Assembly: GCA_001972305.1 (NCBI GenBank)
Contig: BDDD01000322.1
Location: 124,001 to 188,000 of the forward strand
Direction: 5' to 3'
Length of the DNA stretch: 64,000 nt
Source: Cephalotus follicularis
Taxonomy: Eukaryota > Streptophyta > Magnoliopsida > Oxalidales > Cephalotaceae
Shown: positions 1 through 11,406 of the stretch, piece after piece
How the letters are laid out: every line of letters begins with the position of its first letter
Numbering within the stretch: position 1 is the stretch's first letter
Translations under genes and position numbers: made by a program
Notes under the pieces: model-generated
What the model was told of the DNA's origin: nothing
Database searches by the model: none
What the model saw: only the letters and a program-made list of their open reading frames with translations

Positions 1-1777
1 CTGGAAATACATCAGGAAAATCACATACAATAGGAACTTGCTCAATACTAGGCGTACCTTTCGTATGATCAATCACATACGCCAAATAGCCTTCGCATCC
101 TTGCTTGAGGTACTTTTGTGCTCGAGTATATGAAATGATAGAAGCAGAAACCTTCTTCTCTCCTATAAACTTGTACTCAGTCCCATCCCGTAGATAAAAG
201 GTCATCATCTTGTTGTAGCAATCAACACAAGCATGATAAGCGTAAAGCCAGTCCATTCCCAAGATCACATCAAAATCCCAGATAGGCAATATTATTAGAT
301 CAGAAGATAACTGAACCACAACTATCGTGATCTCACAATTATTCACTACAATATCGGTCAGAAGAAAAGTACCAGCTGGAGTACTCACTTCCAATACATA
401 AGGCAAACAAGAATACACACTATGCAAGTTGCAAGCAAAATCGGATGCAATGAATAAATGTGTAGCACCAGGATCAATCAATACATGAGCTAATATGCCA
501 GATACGAAAATGATACCTCCCACAACAAAAGTAGATTCTGGCACATCATCTTTACGTAAGGTATAGACCCTACCTTTCACAATCCCCTTTCCGGTATCCC
601 TTCGCGGTTGAGCAGCCGCAACACTACCACTAGCACCAGCACTTCCTTGTTGGTCGCGTGCTTGATCCCTCATCTTTGGACAACCATTCATCAGATGCTC
701 TTGCGAACCACATCTCAAACATTTACCCATCTTTTTCTAGCAATCATTGTCATCATGGTTTTGGCGACCAAAAAAACTATATCCAACCGAATTCTGTTGA
801 CTGCTTCGGTTAGGAGTTCTTGATCGAGAGTCATTACATCGAGAACCTCCTAGACCCATGTTACCAGACTTTGACGATTTAACAGGGTTATTACTTCCCT
901 ACCCTTGTGATTATGCAGGCCTCGATTGATTAGCACGAGACTGTTCCATCCTTCTATCATTTGCATCGGCCTCCAGAATTCTAGCCCTCTCCACAATATC
1001 TACAAAAGAAGTTAGATGTAGCATTAACAGTTTACACCTGATGTCAGGTCGAAGGCCTTTTAGAAACCTTCTGATCTTCCTCGATTCACCCTTTACTAGA
1101 TAGGGCGTATGCCTTGCCAACTCCAAAAATCTAGTATGGTACTGAGCTACCGTCATATCCCCTTGATGCAACTCCATTAGCTCAGTCTCCCTCCGGTCAC
1201 ACTCCATCTGTGGAACATAAGCTGCAGAGAACTCGGACTGAAATCTGTCCCAAGTCCTGTCGAGTCCACGAGATTCCCACTTAGCTTCGACCATCTCCCA
1301 CCAATGGGTAGCTTCAACCCACATGCGGTATACAGAAAAATTGAGTTTCTGCTCATCAGCCCACCCCAAAGCAGCAAATATTTTCTCCAGGTCTCTAATA
1401 CACTGCTCTGCCACAGTAACATCCAATTCACCATTGAATATCGGAGGATTCTGTCTCATGAACCGCTCCAGATCTCTGCCAAATCCACCAGCATGATAAA
1501 CTTCTGGAGCACGCTGATAAGCTTGGTTAGCCTCATACATCTACCGAAATTGTTCCATATTTGCTGAATTAGCTTGGATCTGCTGTTGAAAGAGATCAGA
1601 CGTGCGATCGAAGTTACTCCTTTCATCAGGTACAGGTGGAACGTTTCTTGCTTCAAGCATTTGTGGAACATCCACTCCTTCATTCATTGGCAGAAGGTAC
1701 CCTTCTTCATTCACCTATGAAACATTAACTTCATCAACGGCATGAGGCCTTCCACGCCTTCCTCTCCTTAAATTCAT
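1..1777 (-). pseudogene. Element A: Tekay-type Ty3/gypsy gag-protease, broken, runs off left edge
   Basis: Minus-strand reading frame opening at the ATG at 1777-1775, just downstream of the primer-binding site. The first residues are arginine-rich (MNLRRGRRGR), followed by the capsid-like gag domain (about 911-1540, containing GGFGRDLERFMRQNPP and WDRFQSEF), a decayed zinc-knuckle region near 640-760 (second knuckle CLRCGSQEHLMNGC), and an aspartic protease with the active-site motif DPGAT near 455-470, where the family usually has DSGAT. The frame then continues towards reverse transcriptase and leaves the window. In-frame stops lie at 1717-1715, 1543-1541 (a Gln codon in element B) and 913-911, so this copy is dead. 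It is the same family as element B at 18407-25298. In the family, gag packages RNA and the protease cleaves the polyprotein. The family call is firm; the exact end lies outside the window. Confidence 0.88.
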
Positions 1778-1868
1778 TCTGTTTCCTATAAGGAATGACA
1801 TAATCATTAGGAAACAATACACTTAATTACAGAGAAACTTATCCTAGCAATAGCTTATTAAATAATAA

Positions 1869-1880
1869 GCTCTGATACCA
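1869..1880 (-). other. Primer-binding site of element A
   Basis: On the minus strand this reads TGGTATCAGAGC, the standard plant initiator-Met tRNA primer-binding site. It lies immediately inside the LTR end (TGTTGTCACACCCC on the plus strand from 1881) and about 90 bases before the gag ATG. It shows that the LTR to its right is the 5' LTR of a minus-strand element. Confidence 0.9.
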
Positions 1881-1934
1881 TGTTGTCACACCCCGTTTTT
1901 CATTAACAACATATATAAGGATATCAGTTATAAT
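1881..1934 (-). repeat. Element A 5' LTR, U5 end (part 1, split by N1)
   Basis: The LTR starts as TGTTGTCACACCCC on the plus strand, directly after the primer-binding site, and is interrupted after 1934 by element N1. The last five bases, ATAAT (1930-1934), are repeated at 6538-6542, so the LTR resumes at 6543. Confidence 0.85.
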
Positions 1935-4651
1935 TGTCAAGACCACCTTCCCGCTAACTCTATGGGACACGTATCCCGACCAGGGATGGCGCTCCACTTG
2001 CAAACAACCCTCTTAAACTAAAACCGCCCGAAGAGAAAGCCTGAGCTGAGCTGGGCGCACAAATAACTGGGCAGCCGGGGCAGAGGAGCTAACTCCTCAC
2101 CTGCTCAACCCCCACGCACAACTTAAAACCAAAACTCCAAACGTGCCGTATCACTAACGCCCACGGCTTTACTTAACCAAGGCTCCAAAACGCACCGCAT
2201 TACTTAAGCCCCACGTGCTCCTCACATGGATTTAACATAACGCGCAAAGCATGCCCGGGGAGAGCACACACGAGCACACTTAAGCAACATGCCCGGGGAC
2301 ACTCCTTGTCCTCGGGTCTTTCTCCTTCCCTGGCTAAAACATCCTTAGCGCAACTCCACTACGCTGCGCATGACTAACGCTTGGGAAGAAAACCACACAC
2401 TCTTCACGTGCCCACTTAACTCCCCTGGAGACTACGAAAACATAAGTTGTTCCCCGGCGTACAAAACTACTCAACAAAACAACAACTAACATCAAACGCA
2501 CAACTTAACTTAAACACTAACATCAAACAAATGCCCGTCCTAAGCCTTCTTCTAACCAGCCTTCCCTGGCATCTGCCCGAGGACTCCTTCTCAGGGTCAT
2601 ACCTCAAAAGCAACCTTACCTGGGGACAACCTATCTCCACAGGTAACACTCTAAAAACTTAAGGCAACCACCTTAGCCTTAACCATACTTCCTCGCTAAG
2701 CTCATCTCCACTAAACAAGCCCAGGGACTCTCTAGCTCCCCTGGCAGGCCTGGGATCACAAAACTCAAAACATGAAACATACATAAAAACACATGATAAA
2801 CACATCTATGAACTTAAAACATACATATCATATCTCGGAAGCATCAGATCATCACATATATCATCCTTGGTATGTACACGCCTCCTCTGGCAGGCAAAAG
2901 AATACTATATCTTTACATATGAAAACTCTCAACTACTCTACTACAAAAGAAGGGTAACAGAACCCAAAATATGCCCCATGCTATGCAATGCTAACGCCCG
3001 AGCTGACATTCCCTGGCACTGAGCTCACAACTACCTTGCTAAGCTTTCTACTGCAGAGTTGGAGGGTCTCCTCCTGCTGGCTGGTCTGCAAAACAGTCTG
3101 TCAGGGGATTAGTCCAACTGACTAAGAGAAATGAGAACAAAACATCCTCTGGTACATTCTTAAAATGAATGTGCTGAAAGAAGGCTTACCATAAACATGA
3201 ATATCTATCCCAACTAGGGAAAAAGGCTATAGCAAAACATATGTCATGGCATACAATAAAGAAACACTCAAAGAACTTGAAAGAAAAGCTTACTATTTCT
3301 ATGCTTAGCTGGTTCTAGAACGTTCATAAAGCTGAAAAGAACTTAAGATACAACTCATTAAAAGAAAGATAGCTGAGAAAGGGCTGGGGTTCTTTCCAGC
3401 CAAACACCCAAGGAGAACAACTGAGCTAGGATCTGGCTTTTCTATGCTGATCTAGGCCGAAGCCTGCTGTTTACATAATATAGTTGCCAACTTATTGTGG
3501 AGCTGAGCTGATCTAGGCCGAAGCCTGCTTGACAGTAACTGCTGAGAACCCATGGTTCCCTTTTGTGCTTGCTATTCTAGCTTTTCTTACTTAAATGGGC
3601 TGATGGCATTGCTGCCGAGGACAAAGTCCTCCTCTAGAAGACTTACTGAAAGGCTCCAATCTCTACTCAGGCAACTTAGCTCTGTTGTACTCAAACCCTA
3701 AACACCATCATAGACAATAGCGTAAAGGAGATCTAGGTAGGACCTGGGGACAGTCTCGCCCAGCTTCCTATCATAGACAATAGTAGACCGAGGAGGTTGG
3801 AGCTATGTACATAGTGCTCGACTGCACTTATACCCTAAACACCATCATAGACAATAGTGTAAAGGAGATCCAAGTATGGAACCCGGGGGCAAACTCGCTC
3901 GACTTCCCATCATAGAAAGTGACTAAGCCGAGGAGTAGGGTTGAGCACATACGCGTTACCTTATTTGGAAAGTGACTAATTCACTTGAAGAACTTGAGCT
4001 CTAGTGCTCGAGAAACTCTCATTTCTCTCTTCTGTCAAGGAAAACATGCAAGGACGCTAGGGAAACAACTTCCCGTTAGAAAGCTCTCACTGTAGTGGAA
4101 ATGAAAACTGAAGAGTTATCAAGAAACATCATGACACAACTAGAAACATAGAAAGGATGTCCCACTCACAGTTCTTGGCTACTTCTTACTGGCTTCCTCT
4201 GACGAGAACTTCTCCTCTAACACCTCGTCCGCTAAAACTCCTGGCTGCTTCTCCGGTAAGCTTGGAAAGCTTCAAACTGTTGTTGTCCTCCCGCTCGTCA
4301 ACGAAGAAGAAGAAGAAGAAGAAGAAGAAGAAGAAGAACCAAAGCTCTCTCTCTCACTCTAAAAATATCTAATCTGCCGAAACTAAAAGAAAGAAAAGAC
4401 TACAACTCAAAACATCACCACAACTCCCAACATAAGACATCATTTGCCTTGGGATATGGAAGCTTCCTCAACAAGATTTGCACTTAAGCCCTTTAACTAT
4501 CACTAATCATGCTTTACACTTGGGCTTATAACATAAACCACACTTAAACTTTCTCTCTTACTCAAATAAGTCCAAAGCCCATAAAAAAAAAATTATACTC
4601 CAAAGAAAAAAAAATTCTCTTAGGCTCCCAAAGCAGGTATGGGGCGTTACA
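1935..4651 (-). repeat. N1 3' LTR (2717 bp)
   Basis: On the minus strand the LTR begins TGTAACGCCCC right after a purine-rich tract and ends GGTCTTGACA at the insertion edge. Inside are a diverged tandem repeat with a unit of about 140 bp around 3695-3965 (built on TCATAGACAATAG), a repeated GATCTAGGCCGAAGCCTGCT phrase near 3450-3530, and a GAA microsatellite at about 4304-4336. No coding frame in it looks real. Confidence 0.8.
4304..4336 (+). repeat. GAA trinucleotide microsatellite
   Basis: About eleven uninterrupted GAA units inside the N1 LTR. It explains a run of lysines in a short spurious plus-strand frame there. Confidence 0.9.
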
Positions 4652-4664
4652 TCCTCCCCACTTT
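4652..4664 (-). other. N1 polypurine tract
   Basis: Reads AAAGTGGGGAGGA on the minus strand and directly abuts the LTR start TGTAACGCCCC. This is the expected primer for plus-strand synthesis and fixes the inner edge of the 3' LTR. Confidence 0.8.
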
Positions 4665-4963
4665 AAGGAATTTTGTCCTCAAAATTCCTCAAGTCAAACC
4701 TTAGGGAAACTACTCTATCATCTCTGGCTACTCTGCAACTAAGCTCAACTAACAGATACTATAACTTAACTTATCCTACTAAAGAAGAAACACAGACATA
4801 AGATCTCACCTGGTGGCATCTCTGGTGCAGTCATATCTGCTCCTCTGTGGAGAGAGTAAACTCTTGCTGTAGCCCTTGGTCCGCTACCACCAGCTCTGGC
4901 TGTGCTGGTGTGGGGTGCTGTATAACTCATTCTCTGAGCTCCTGAAGGCTGAGATGACTGGGC

Positions 4964-6148
4964 TCAACCACTGGCCGTGGTCTGCTTCTTCATTGGCGCT
5001 GTCATAGGTGTCAACGCTTCATTAAGAGATTGCTGAGGGCAATCTCCCTTCATGTGCCCTTCTTCGCCACACCTATAACAAGCAGAACTTCCCTTCTTGC
5101 ATTCTCCTGAATGCAGCTTGTCACAAACTTCACACTGAGGCGCTCTGTTGCTCTGGTAAGAACTCCCTTGAACACTGCTAGCAATTGGAGCCGTCTGTGT
5201 CTGCTGAGAAGCTCCTCCTCTGGTGCTGCCTGAGGACTGAGGTGTCCACTGCTTCTGAGCCTTGGAGGGGTTCTCTGCTTGCTCGAACTGAGATGAGGAT
5301 CTCTTCCATCCTTGCTCTTGACGCATCCTCTGGTCTGCAAGGCTCGACTCCACTCTGTTGGCAGCTTCCACCAAGGCGCTGAACACTGTCCACGGGGTAA
5401 CTGACACCATGTGCCTGATCTCGAGTCTAAGGCCCTCAAGAAACTTCTCACATCGCTCCTCTTGATCTTCTACTAGGGCTGGAGCAAAATGGGACAAATC
5501 CATAAAACGATACTCATACTGAGAGATAGTCCCATTACCTTGCCGTAGATGCAAACACTCTTTCCTCTTCTCCTTAATGAACGTGGGTGGGAAGAAGTAC
5601 TATCTAAACTCCTTCTTGAACTTCTCCGATGAGATCTCTGCTGAGCTTCCTTGCCAAGCTACAAGAGCATCCCACCATCTTCGTGCACCTCTTACAAGGA
5701 AGAAAGACGCATTCCATGCCCTCGAATCCTCTGCTATCTCCAACTGAACGAAGATCTCTTCTAGGTGGTTCAACCACGCATCTGCATCCATGGGGTCTCC
5801 TGTTCCCTCGAAGGATGTTGCTCCCAACCATTGCATACGTTCGACTAGAAGAGGTTGAGGTCTGGCCAAACCCATAGTTTGAGCCCGCTTCATCATCATC
5901 TGCATCATCTCTGTAGGTCCACTAGTGGGTATCAGAGGAGGCATTCGCACAACAGACTGCGCTGCCGAGACTTGCTCCTCTGGTACCTACTGCGCTCCTT
6001 GCACTTCCACTTCTGCGTGCACTTGTTCTTCCGGTGCTTCCATAGGAACCTCTTGCTCCACTGTCTGGCGAGTAGTCACTCTTCCTCTGCCTCTGCCATG
6101 ACCTCTGCCGCGATCTGCACGACCTCCGCTACGTGTCTTAGGTGGCAT
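4964..6148 (-). pseudogene. N1 gag polyprotein, two in-frame stops
   Basis: One continuous minus-strand frame from the ATG at 6148-6146 (MPPKTRSGGR) to the stop at 4964-4966, about 394 codons, broken only by TAG codons at 5989-5987 and 5602-5600. Order: a basic RG-rich start, a capsid-type gag domain (WLGATSFEGTGDP, then RRWWDAL), a glutamine/serine-rich linker, a Cys/His cluster CEVCDKLHSGEC and a zinc knuckle CYRCGEEGHMKGDC (CX2CX4HX4C). After the stop the frame still resembles the gag-protease linker (ARVYSLHRG) and then meets the polypurine tract, so pol was lost just before the protease. Gag would coat the RNA in virus-like particles. It differs clearly from the gags of A, B, E and H. 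Confidence 0.85.
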
Positions 6149-6270
6149 CGTCTTCTACAACAACACGCTTACGTATCAAGAAAACGTCGCAACTATATGC
6201 AATGCATGAATACAACCCAACATGATACACCGCTAGCTAACAAAGAAAGCACAAGGAAAGCATAAACCTT

Positions 6271-6284
6271 CTCTCTGATACCAA
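6271..6284 (-). other. N1 primer-binding site
   Basis: The minus strand reads TTGGTATCAGAGAG beside the LTR end at 6287, separated by two bases. It has the same Met-tRNA-type core as elements A, D and E. Confidence 0.8.
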
Positions 6285-6286
6285 CT

Positions 6287-6537
6287 TGTCAGGACCACGT
6301 TCCCGCTAACTCTATGGGACACGTACCCCGACCGCGAATGGCGCTCCACTTGCCAACAACCCTCTTAAACTAAAAATACCCGAAGAGAAAGCCCCGGCTG
6401 CCCAGTTAGCTGCACACCCAGCTCAGCCCAGGCTTTCTACTCGGGCAGTTTTAGTTTAAGAGGGTTGTTGGCAAGTTGAGGGCCATTCCCGGTCGGGGTA
6501 CGTGTCCCATAGAGTTAGCAGAAACGTGGTCCTGACA
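6287..6537. repeat. N1 5' end: palindromic LTR terminus (107-bp inverted arms)
   Basis: Arm 1 (6287-6393) matches the U5 end of the 3' LTR in the normal direction. Positions 6394-6537 match the same LTR end in the opposite direction, with 6431-6537 pairing with arm 1 at roughly nine mismatches in 107 bases and 6394-6430 continuing the inverted copy further into the LTR. The right edge is GGTCCTGACA followed by the target-site duplication ATAAT. A normal 5' LTR here would be about 2.7 kb and would end in the complement of TGTAACGCCCC. Confidence 0.88.
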
Positions 6538-6542
6538 ATAAT

Positions 6543-6913
6543 AATCAAGCCTTCAACAACAACCAAAATTCATTAACCATTTGCGGAACCATTCCATAAC
6601 TGGATTATTAAAATTATCCACACGCAGCCCATACTACGTGCTTTTAAGTACAACACAAGGTTATAATTACATATTTCAAATGTAAATATAACGAACGGAG
6701 TATGATTTATTACTAGACAACATAACATCTTAAAGTAACAACCTTAATTTAAAACAGAAGCTCTCTCCAACAAACTTTAGCAGCACTTGCCCAAATACCT
6801 TCGTCAATCTGAAATTGTAGGGGGTTAGCATTTGTCCTCACTCGGCTAAATAGGAATAATGCATAAGAAAGAATATATAAATGTAAACATGCATGACAGT
6901 TTATTTTGAAAAC

Positions 6914-6946
<33 letters not shown>

Positions 6947-8687
6947 GTATGCCAATATGTATATCAAGCATGCCAAGTGGCTACAATCAGTTCAATTATC
7001 AAGAATACCGCATGAGGGTACAATCAATCAGTACAAAGGTTAGGTGTCACATGTCGCTAACTCCTAGCACCAACTGAGCACCACCTAACTATCACCCTAC
7101 ACTCCGAAGATGATAGATCAGGCAACAATTCTGCCAGAATTTAGCAGGCAGGTAACAATCAAGATCTGTATTGTAGATAAGTTTGGTGGAAGCTCTAGCC
7201 AACTCTTGGCACCTAGGACCACCCCCGTCACCAGTGATGTCTCCTATAACTCGACAACCAGCAATTCGCATAGACAATCAATTCAAATAGCAATATCACA
7301 TATATATATGATATGTAATATAGAAGTAGTTTTCTTTTAGAAAATGTTTAAACAATTCATTAACAATGCCTCTCTTTTGGAGGAATAATAGCAAAAAAAC
7401 AGTAGTTCTCTTGGAGAACAAATAATAGCAATAGCAATAATCATACCTCTAATCGGAGGAAAATAGTTATTACATAAACCTTAGGATTTCTTTTAGAAAA
7501 TTGTCGTTGAAATCATTATTTGTACTCAAAGCACCCAAATCGTATAACCCATGAATTTTTATATAGACAGTAGTAAATTTGAAATCATTTGGTAGATACC
7601 AATATCAATAACAGTAGCAATAGCAATATTAACTGCATAGTATGAACAAAAATATTACAATGATTAACAATACAACAACAAGGTAATCCATAATCATTTA
7701 TGCAATCAACTACTAGTATACCAGCTGTTAAATCCTTATAATACAATCACACATGGCAGAGGTTGATTTTGGAAATCATCCCTATTGAAGCCAGTGTAAT
7801 TCTCACGAATATAACCCAAACAGCGCCTTAAGCATCAACAGTTCTAGTGAAAGCGTCAACAGTTTCTAGTCTAAGCGCCATTCATGCAGCCCTAAGCGTC
7901 AATAGGTAAGCCATTAGAACTACCACATTTTACACATTAAGCATAGACGCTTAACCTTAAGAGTCAGTGGTTCCTACATTAAACATTGCCTTAAGCGTTG
8001 ATGTATAAGAACAAACGACAAGCCATTTTTAAGCCTAAAGCGTAGACAGTTGGAAATTAAGCGTCGGCGCTTCTGGCGTTCATGCAATTTCCAGGAGCAA
8101 CACTCAAACAGAACATGCTTAAATCCATTCCAATCTCAATTCAATTCAACATGCAATCATATATCAACCATCACTACACATTATACATGTTATATGTTCA
8201 AAAACATGTCAAAACCCCTACCTCAATTGCTATCCCAAAATCAAATTGAATTGATTTCTCTCTTTAATGTCTAACTCCAACACTCTCCAACAATCTTCAA
8301 TTTCCAGGAATTATGTCTAGGTTTAACCAACAATAATACAATGAATCAATAGCTATATATGGTTGATTAGCTACAATACCAGTACTGAAATTAACTCAAC
8401 AACTTATCAAATATATCCTAAGCCTCAAATTACTTGAACATTACAAATTTAATTCAAATTCTTATTTCAAGGCTTTATTCCATAATTGCATGTTAACAGC
8501 AATTATATACATAATCAATAGGTTTACCTAGTTGTGTAACCATAACAAAATAAGTGAGCTCGGATTAGTGGCTTACTAGGAAGAATCAAGCTTCAATCTC
8601 CACTTTGAACCCACTAGCTCCAACATGCAAATCCAGAAATTACTCTAGCAAGATTTCCTCTTTCTCAGTGTTTCTAACACCTAAAGC
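6543..8687 (-). repeat. Element A 5' LTR (part 2), truncated by element D
   Basis: Continues the LTR of A after N1. Its right part (about 8560-8687) is recognisably the reverse complement of B's LTR near 23605-23730, which confirms the assignment. It holds a TA/TG microsatellite (about 6917-6950), a conserved GGGGGTTAGC stretch with TGTCCTCACTCGGCTAA (about 6820-6846), and an array of diverged GCGTCGACG-type motifs (about 7830-8075). Roughly the last 0.6 kb expected by comparison with B (the U3 start) is absent, because element D begins at 8688. No believable gene lies in this stretch. Confidence 0.78.
6916..6952 (+). repeat. TA/TG dinucleotide-tetranucleotide microsatellite
   Basis: A run of TA repeats followed by TATG repeats inside the LTR of A. 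Shorter TA runs sit at the matching place in the LTRs of D, the solo LTR and H. Confidence 0.85.
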
Positions 8688-9974
8688 TGTCACACCCCGC
8701 TTTCGATAAACACACATAAAGGTGGTAAAGGCAATTAACATTAAGATTCAGCTCATGCAAAAACCGTAAAAATTGAACTTTTCAAACAAATATCAATTGC
8801 AGAAGCATTAAATTCATAAGCTGAAAACACGTAACGTGCATCCCATACTGCACGCTACCCAATACAAGTCTGTCATAGTTAAAAGCGCACAAAACGGAGC
8901 GTGATACATAATACATTACCCAGTAACATCAAACGTCTAGTAACTGGAAAATACATAACACAACACCCAAAGGGGACATAACCCCTGGTAAAACATTATT
9001 AAAAACTTGTACTTTATCCATGCTGATTCCCAAGCAGTTCCACTACATCAATCTGTAAAGTAGGGGGTTAGCCTTTGTCCTCACTCGGCTAAGTCATAAG
9101 AGTACTTTCGGATCGACATTAAACGCATGTCATGAAATGTATGCGTAGATGATGCAGTGCAGTAGAAAATACCGGTTTATATATATATATATATGAAAAA
9201 ATATATAAGTTAGCAGTACAGTAAAATAACATTAGGGACATATGTATGAAAATATATGTATGCAATAACAGTACAGTAGTAGCCCGGCCAGGGCTACATC
9301 AACAGGCACAGTAATGTCTGAATAGGACCAGTAAACAGTACAGTATGTCCACAAAAGGACTAACAAACAGGCAGAGAGTACGTACAATGCCCCAACTCCT
9401 GGCCCAACGTTGCACTCCCACTTTGGTCCCTTCTCCAGGACACAAGCAAGACAACAGTACAGTACAGTGAGTTACCCAGCCAACTCCTGGATCCTAGGTC
9501 AACCCTGCCACTAGCCAATGCTGGCAGTCTCCGCCATGCAACTAGTGGCTCAAGCACAAACACATAAAATTCACGAGGCAAACAGTGAATAGTCATAGTA
9601 AATAGTACAATAATGATCGTTAGATCAACAACAAGCAGTTTATTTCAAACTATTTTCGAAAGTCGTAAACATTTGAAATACGTATTTCCAATAGATAGAA
9701 AATACTTTAAACCGTTTTAGTAGCGGAAATTACTTCCCCAGTATGTTCGAAAATATAAAAATACTCATTTTATATTTCGTACACAAACATAGTAGTTTTC
9801 AAACTCATATGTGTATTTCTAAATCAATATAACAATTTAGAAATCATAGCAATTCATAACCAGTTATCATACAGGCAGTAAACAGTACGTATGCAACACA
9901 TACAAATGCTCTAATGCATCCTAATCAGAATCGGGATCATTTCATGTCAGTGAGTAAGAAAACTTCCAAATAGT

Positions 9975-10250
9975 ACAAGAAGGCGTCGATGCCTATCATT
10001 AGGCGTCGATGTCTTTGTCCCATAAGCGTCGACGCTCAAGTCCTTAGCGTCAGCGCTTTCCAATGTTTGAAGACGTTGATGTCCAAGTTATATGCATCGA
10101 CGCTCAAGGTATGGAACCTTAAACGTCAGCGTATTGCTTAAGGCGTTGACGCATTAAGGTAGGAACCTTAGGCGTCGACGTATAATACGTCAATATCCAA
10201 GCAGATAACCCAAAGGCGTCGATGTTCCTCAAAGGCGTCGACGTGTTTCG
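9975..10250. repeat. GTCGAC-core motif array, D 3' LTR, inner block
   Basis: About a dozen degenerate copies of GGCGTCGACG or GGCGTCGATG, some of them reduced to GGCGTTGACG or GCGTCAGCG, spaced by roughly 15-35 bases of unrelated sequence. The spacers are not repeats of each other. Confidence 0.8.
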
Positions 10251-11014
10251 AGCACCAATTGTCTTCTTCCTCACGACGTGACAAATAGTAAACAACACAG
10301 TCCGTATACATGCAAGACAACACGTAATCAAGCCAGAAAACCAACATACAGATAGATATCACATATCCAGCATAACATGGCATTGATCCAGTGATCAAAA
10401 ACAGTTCAATAACCATGGAAACTATGCACAAAAATCATTGTTCCAGGCATGAATATTAAGCTCAAAAATACGATTATGGCTTCCTCTACCTTTTTGTTCC
10501 AAGTTATGAACTAGAAAGTCCACCTCTTTAAGTCCTAAAACTGGCCACATTAGCTCCAAGGTTCATCCACAGTTGCAATCCCACAAGTTCCAAGTTCAAA
10601 GCTCCAACCAAGTTCAACAATGGAGGTTTTCAACCTCTCTCTCTAACTCTTTCACTCACTGGTTTCTTATCTCGTCTTCTCACAGTGTTTCTCTTCTTCT
10701 TCTTAAAGTCCGTTTCAGGAAGAACAAGACGTTTTATGCAGATTTTTTTTTGTTTTCATCTGCCTAAATGCCAGGTCTCTCTCCTTCTTCTCACCTGGTT
10801 GCATGGCGCACCAGGTGTTTTCCCCTTGCTACCAGGACAGCTGCATGTAGTCCCATGCCTTCTCTTTTTTGTCATTTCAGTCTTGGCAGTGCAGGGAGTT
10901 ACAATGAATGCTCAACACGTCAAGGTTTGCATGTTAAGATGCCTGGATAGTGCCCCAAATTTGTCCCCTTGCACCACGTTACTATCGGTGCATAACGGGT
11001 CTAATATTCGGCGT

Positions 11015-11175
11015 TACACGTCGACGTTTTCTTTAGACGTCGATGTCTTTCATTTTTCTTTTCATACGAAGGCGTCAATGTTCTCCCATGCATCGGTGTG
11101 CATGTACATGTACCTACGTGCATCGTTTGTCTCAAAGACGTTGATGCATTCAATAGGCGTCGACGCGTTTCTCCC
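11015..11175. repeat. GTCGAC-core motif array, D 3' LTR, U3 block
   Basis: Several degenerate copies of the ten-base motif (ACGTCGACG, ACGTCGATG, GGCGTCAATG, GGCGTCGACG) in about 160 bases, close to the U3 start of the LTR. Confidence 0.75.
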
Positions 11176-11360
11176 CAAAACTGCGTCGTTTTACTTCAAA
11201 TTGTTCTTTTAACATTTCTTTAACATTCCTATTCCAAAATCAACATCATAAGAGTTTGGAAAGCATCATCAAAGTCGGAAAATCCATCATTTTATTAATT
11301 CCATAATAAAAGTACATTTACATTGTGAAATTACAACATATGAAAATCCCGGGCGTTACA

Positions 11361-11373
11361 TCCACCTCTCCTT
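11361..11373 (-). other. Element D polypurine tract
   Basis: Reads AAGGAGAGGTGGA on the minus strand and abuts the LTR start TGTAACGCCC. A sequence related to TTTCGAGGACGAAATTC lies just upstream, as in B and E. Confidence 0.8.
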
Positions 11374-11406
11374 CAAAGAATTTCGTCCTCGAAATTAAAA
11401 ATAGTA

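Larger units (their letters stand above)
1935..6537 (-). mobile_element. Element N1: gag-only non-autonomous LTR retrotransposon with an inverted U5 terminus
   Basis: Flanked by a perfect 5-bp target-site duplication, ATAAT (1930-1934 and 6538-6542), inside the LTR of element A. Reading leftwards on the minus strand it has a truncated and folded-back 5' LTR (6287-6537), a primer-binding site, gag, a short protease linker, a polypurine tract and a full 3' LTR (1935-4651). Protease, reverse transcriptase, RNase H and integrase are all missing, so it must have depended on enzymes from a related element. Both outer ends carry the LTR end that borders the primer-binding site (TGTCA AGACC on the left, its complement GGTCCTGACA on the right), which is abnormal; see findings. 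Confidence 0.85.
8688..11360 (-). repeat. Element D 3' LTR (2673 bp)
   Basis: Starts TGTCACACCCCGCTTTC on the plus strand and ends GGGCGTTACA at 11360, i.e. TGTAACGCCC...GGGTGTGACA on the coding strand, beside a purine-rich tract. It contains two arrays of GGCGTCGACG / GGCGTCGATG motifs, one at about 9980-10250 and one nearer the U3 start at about 11015-11175, and a TA run near 9177-9195. The reading frames inside are low-complexity LTR sequence, not genes. Confidence 0.88.

Noticed and set aside
10119-11212. Several overlapping frames of 60-175 codons in the D LTR
   Set aside because: They lie wholly within an LTR, have low-complexity hydrophobic composition, and matching positions in the solo LTR and H LTR do not keep the frames open.
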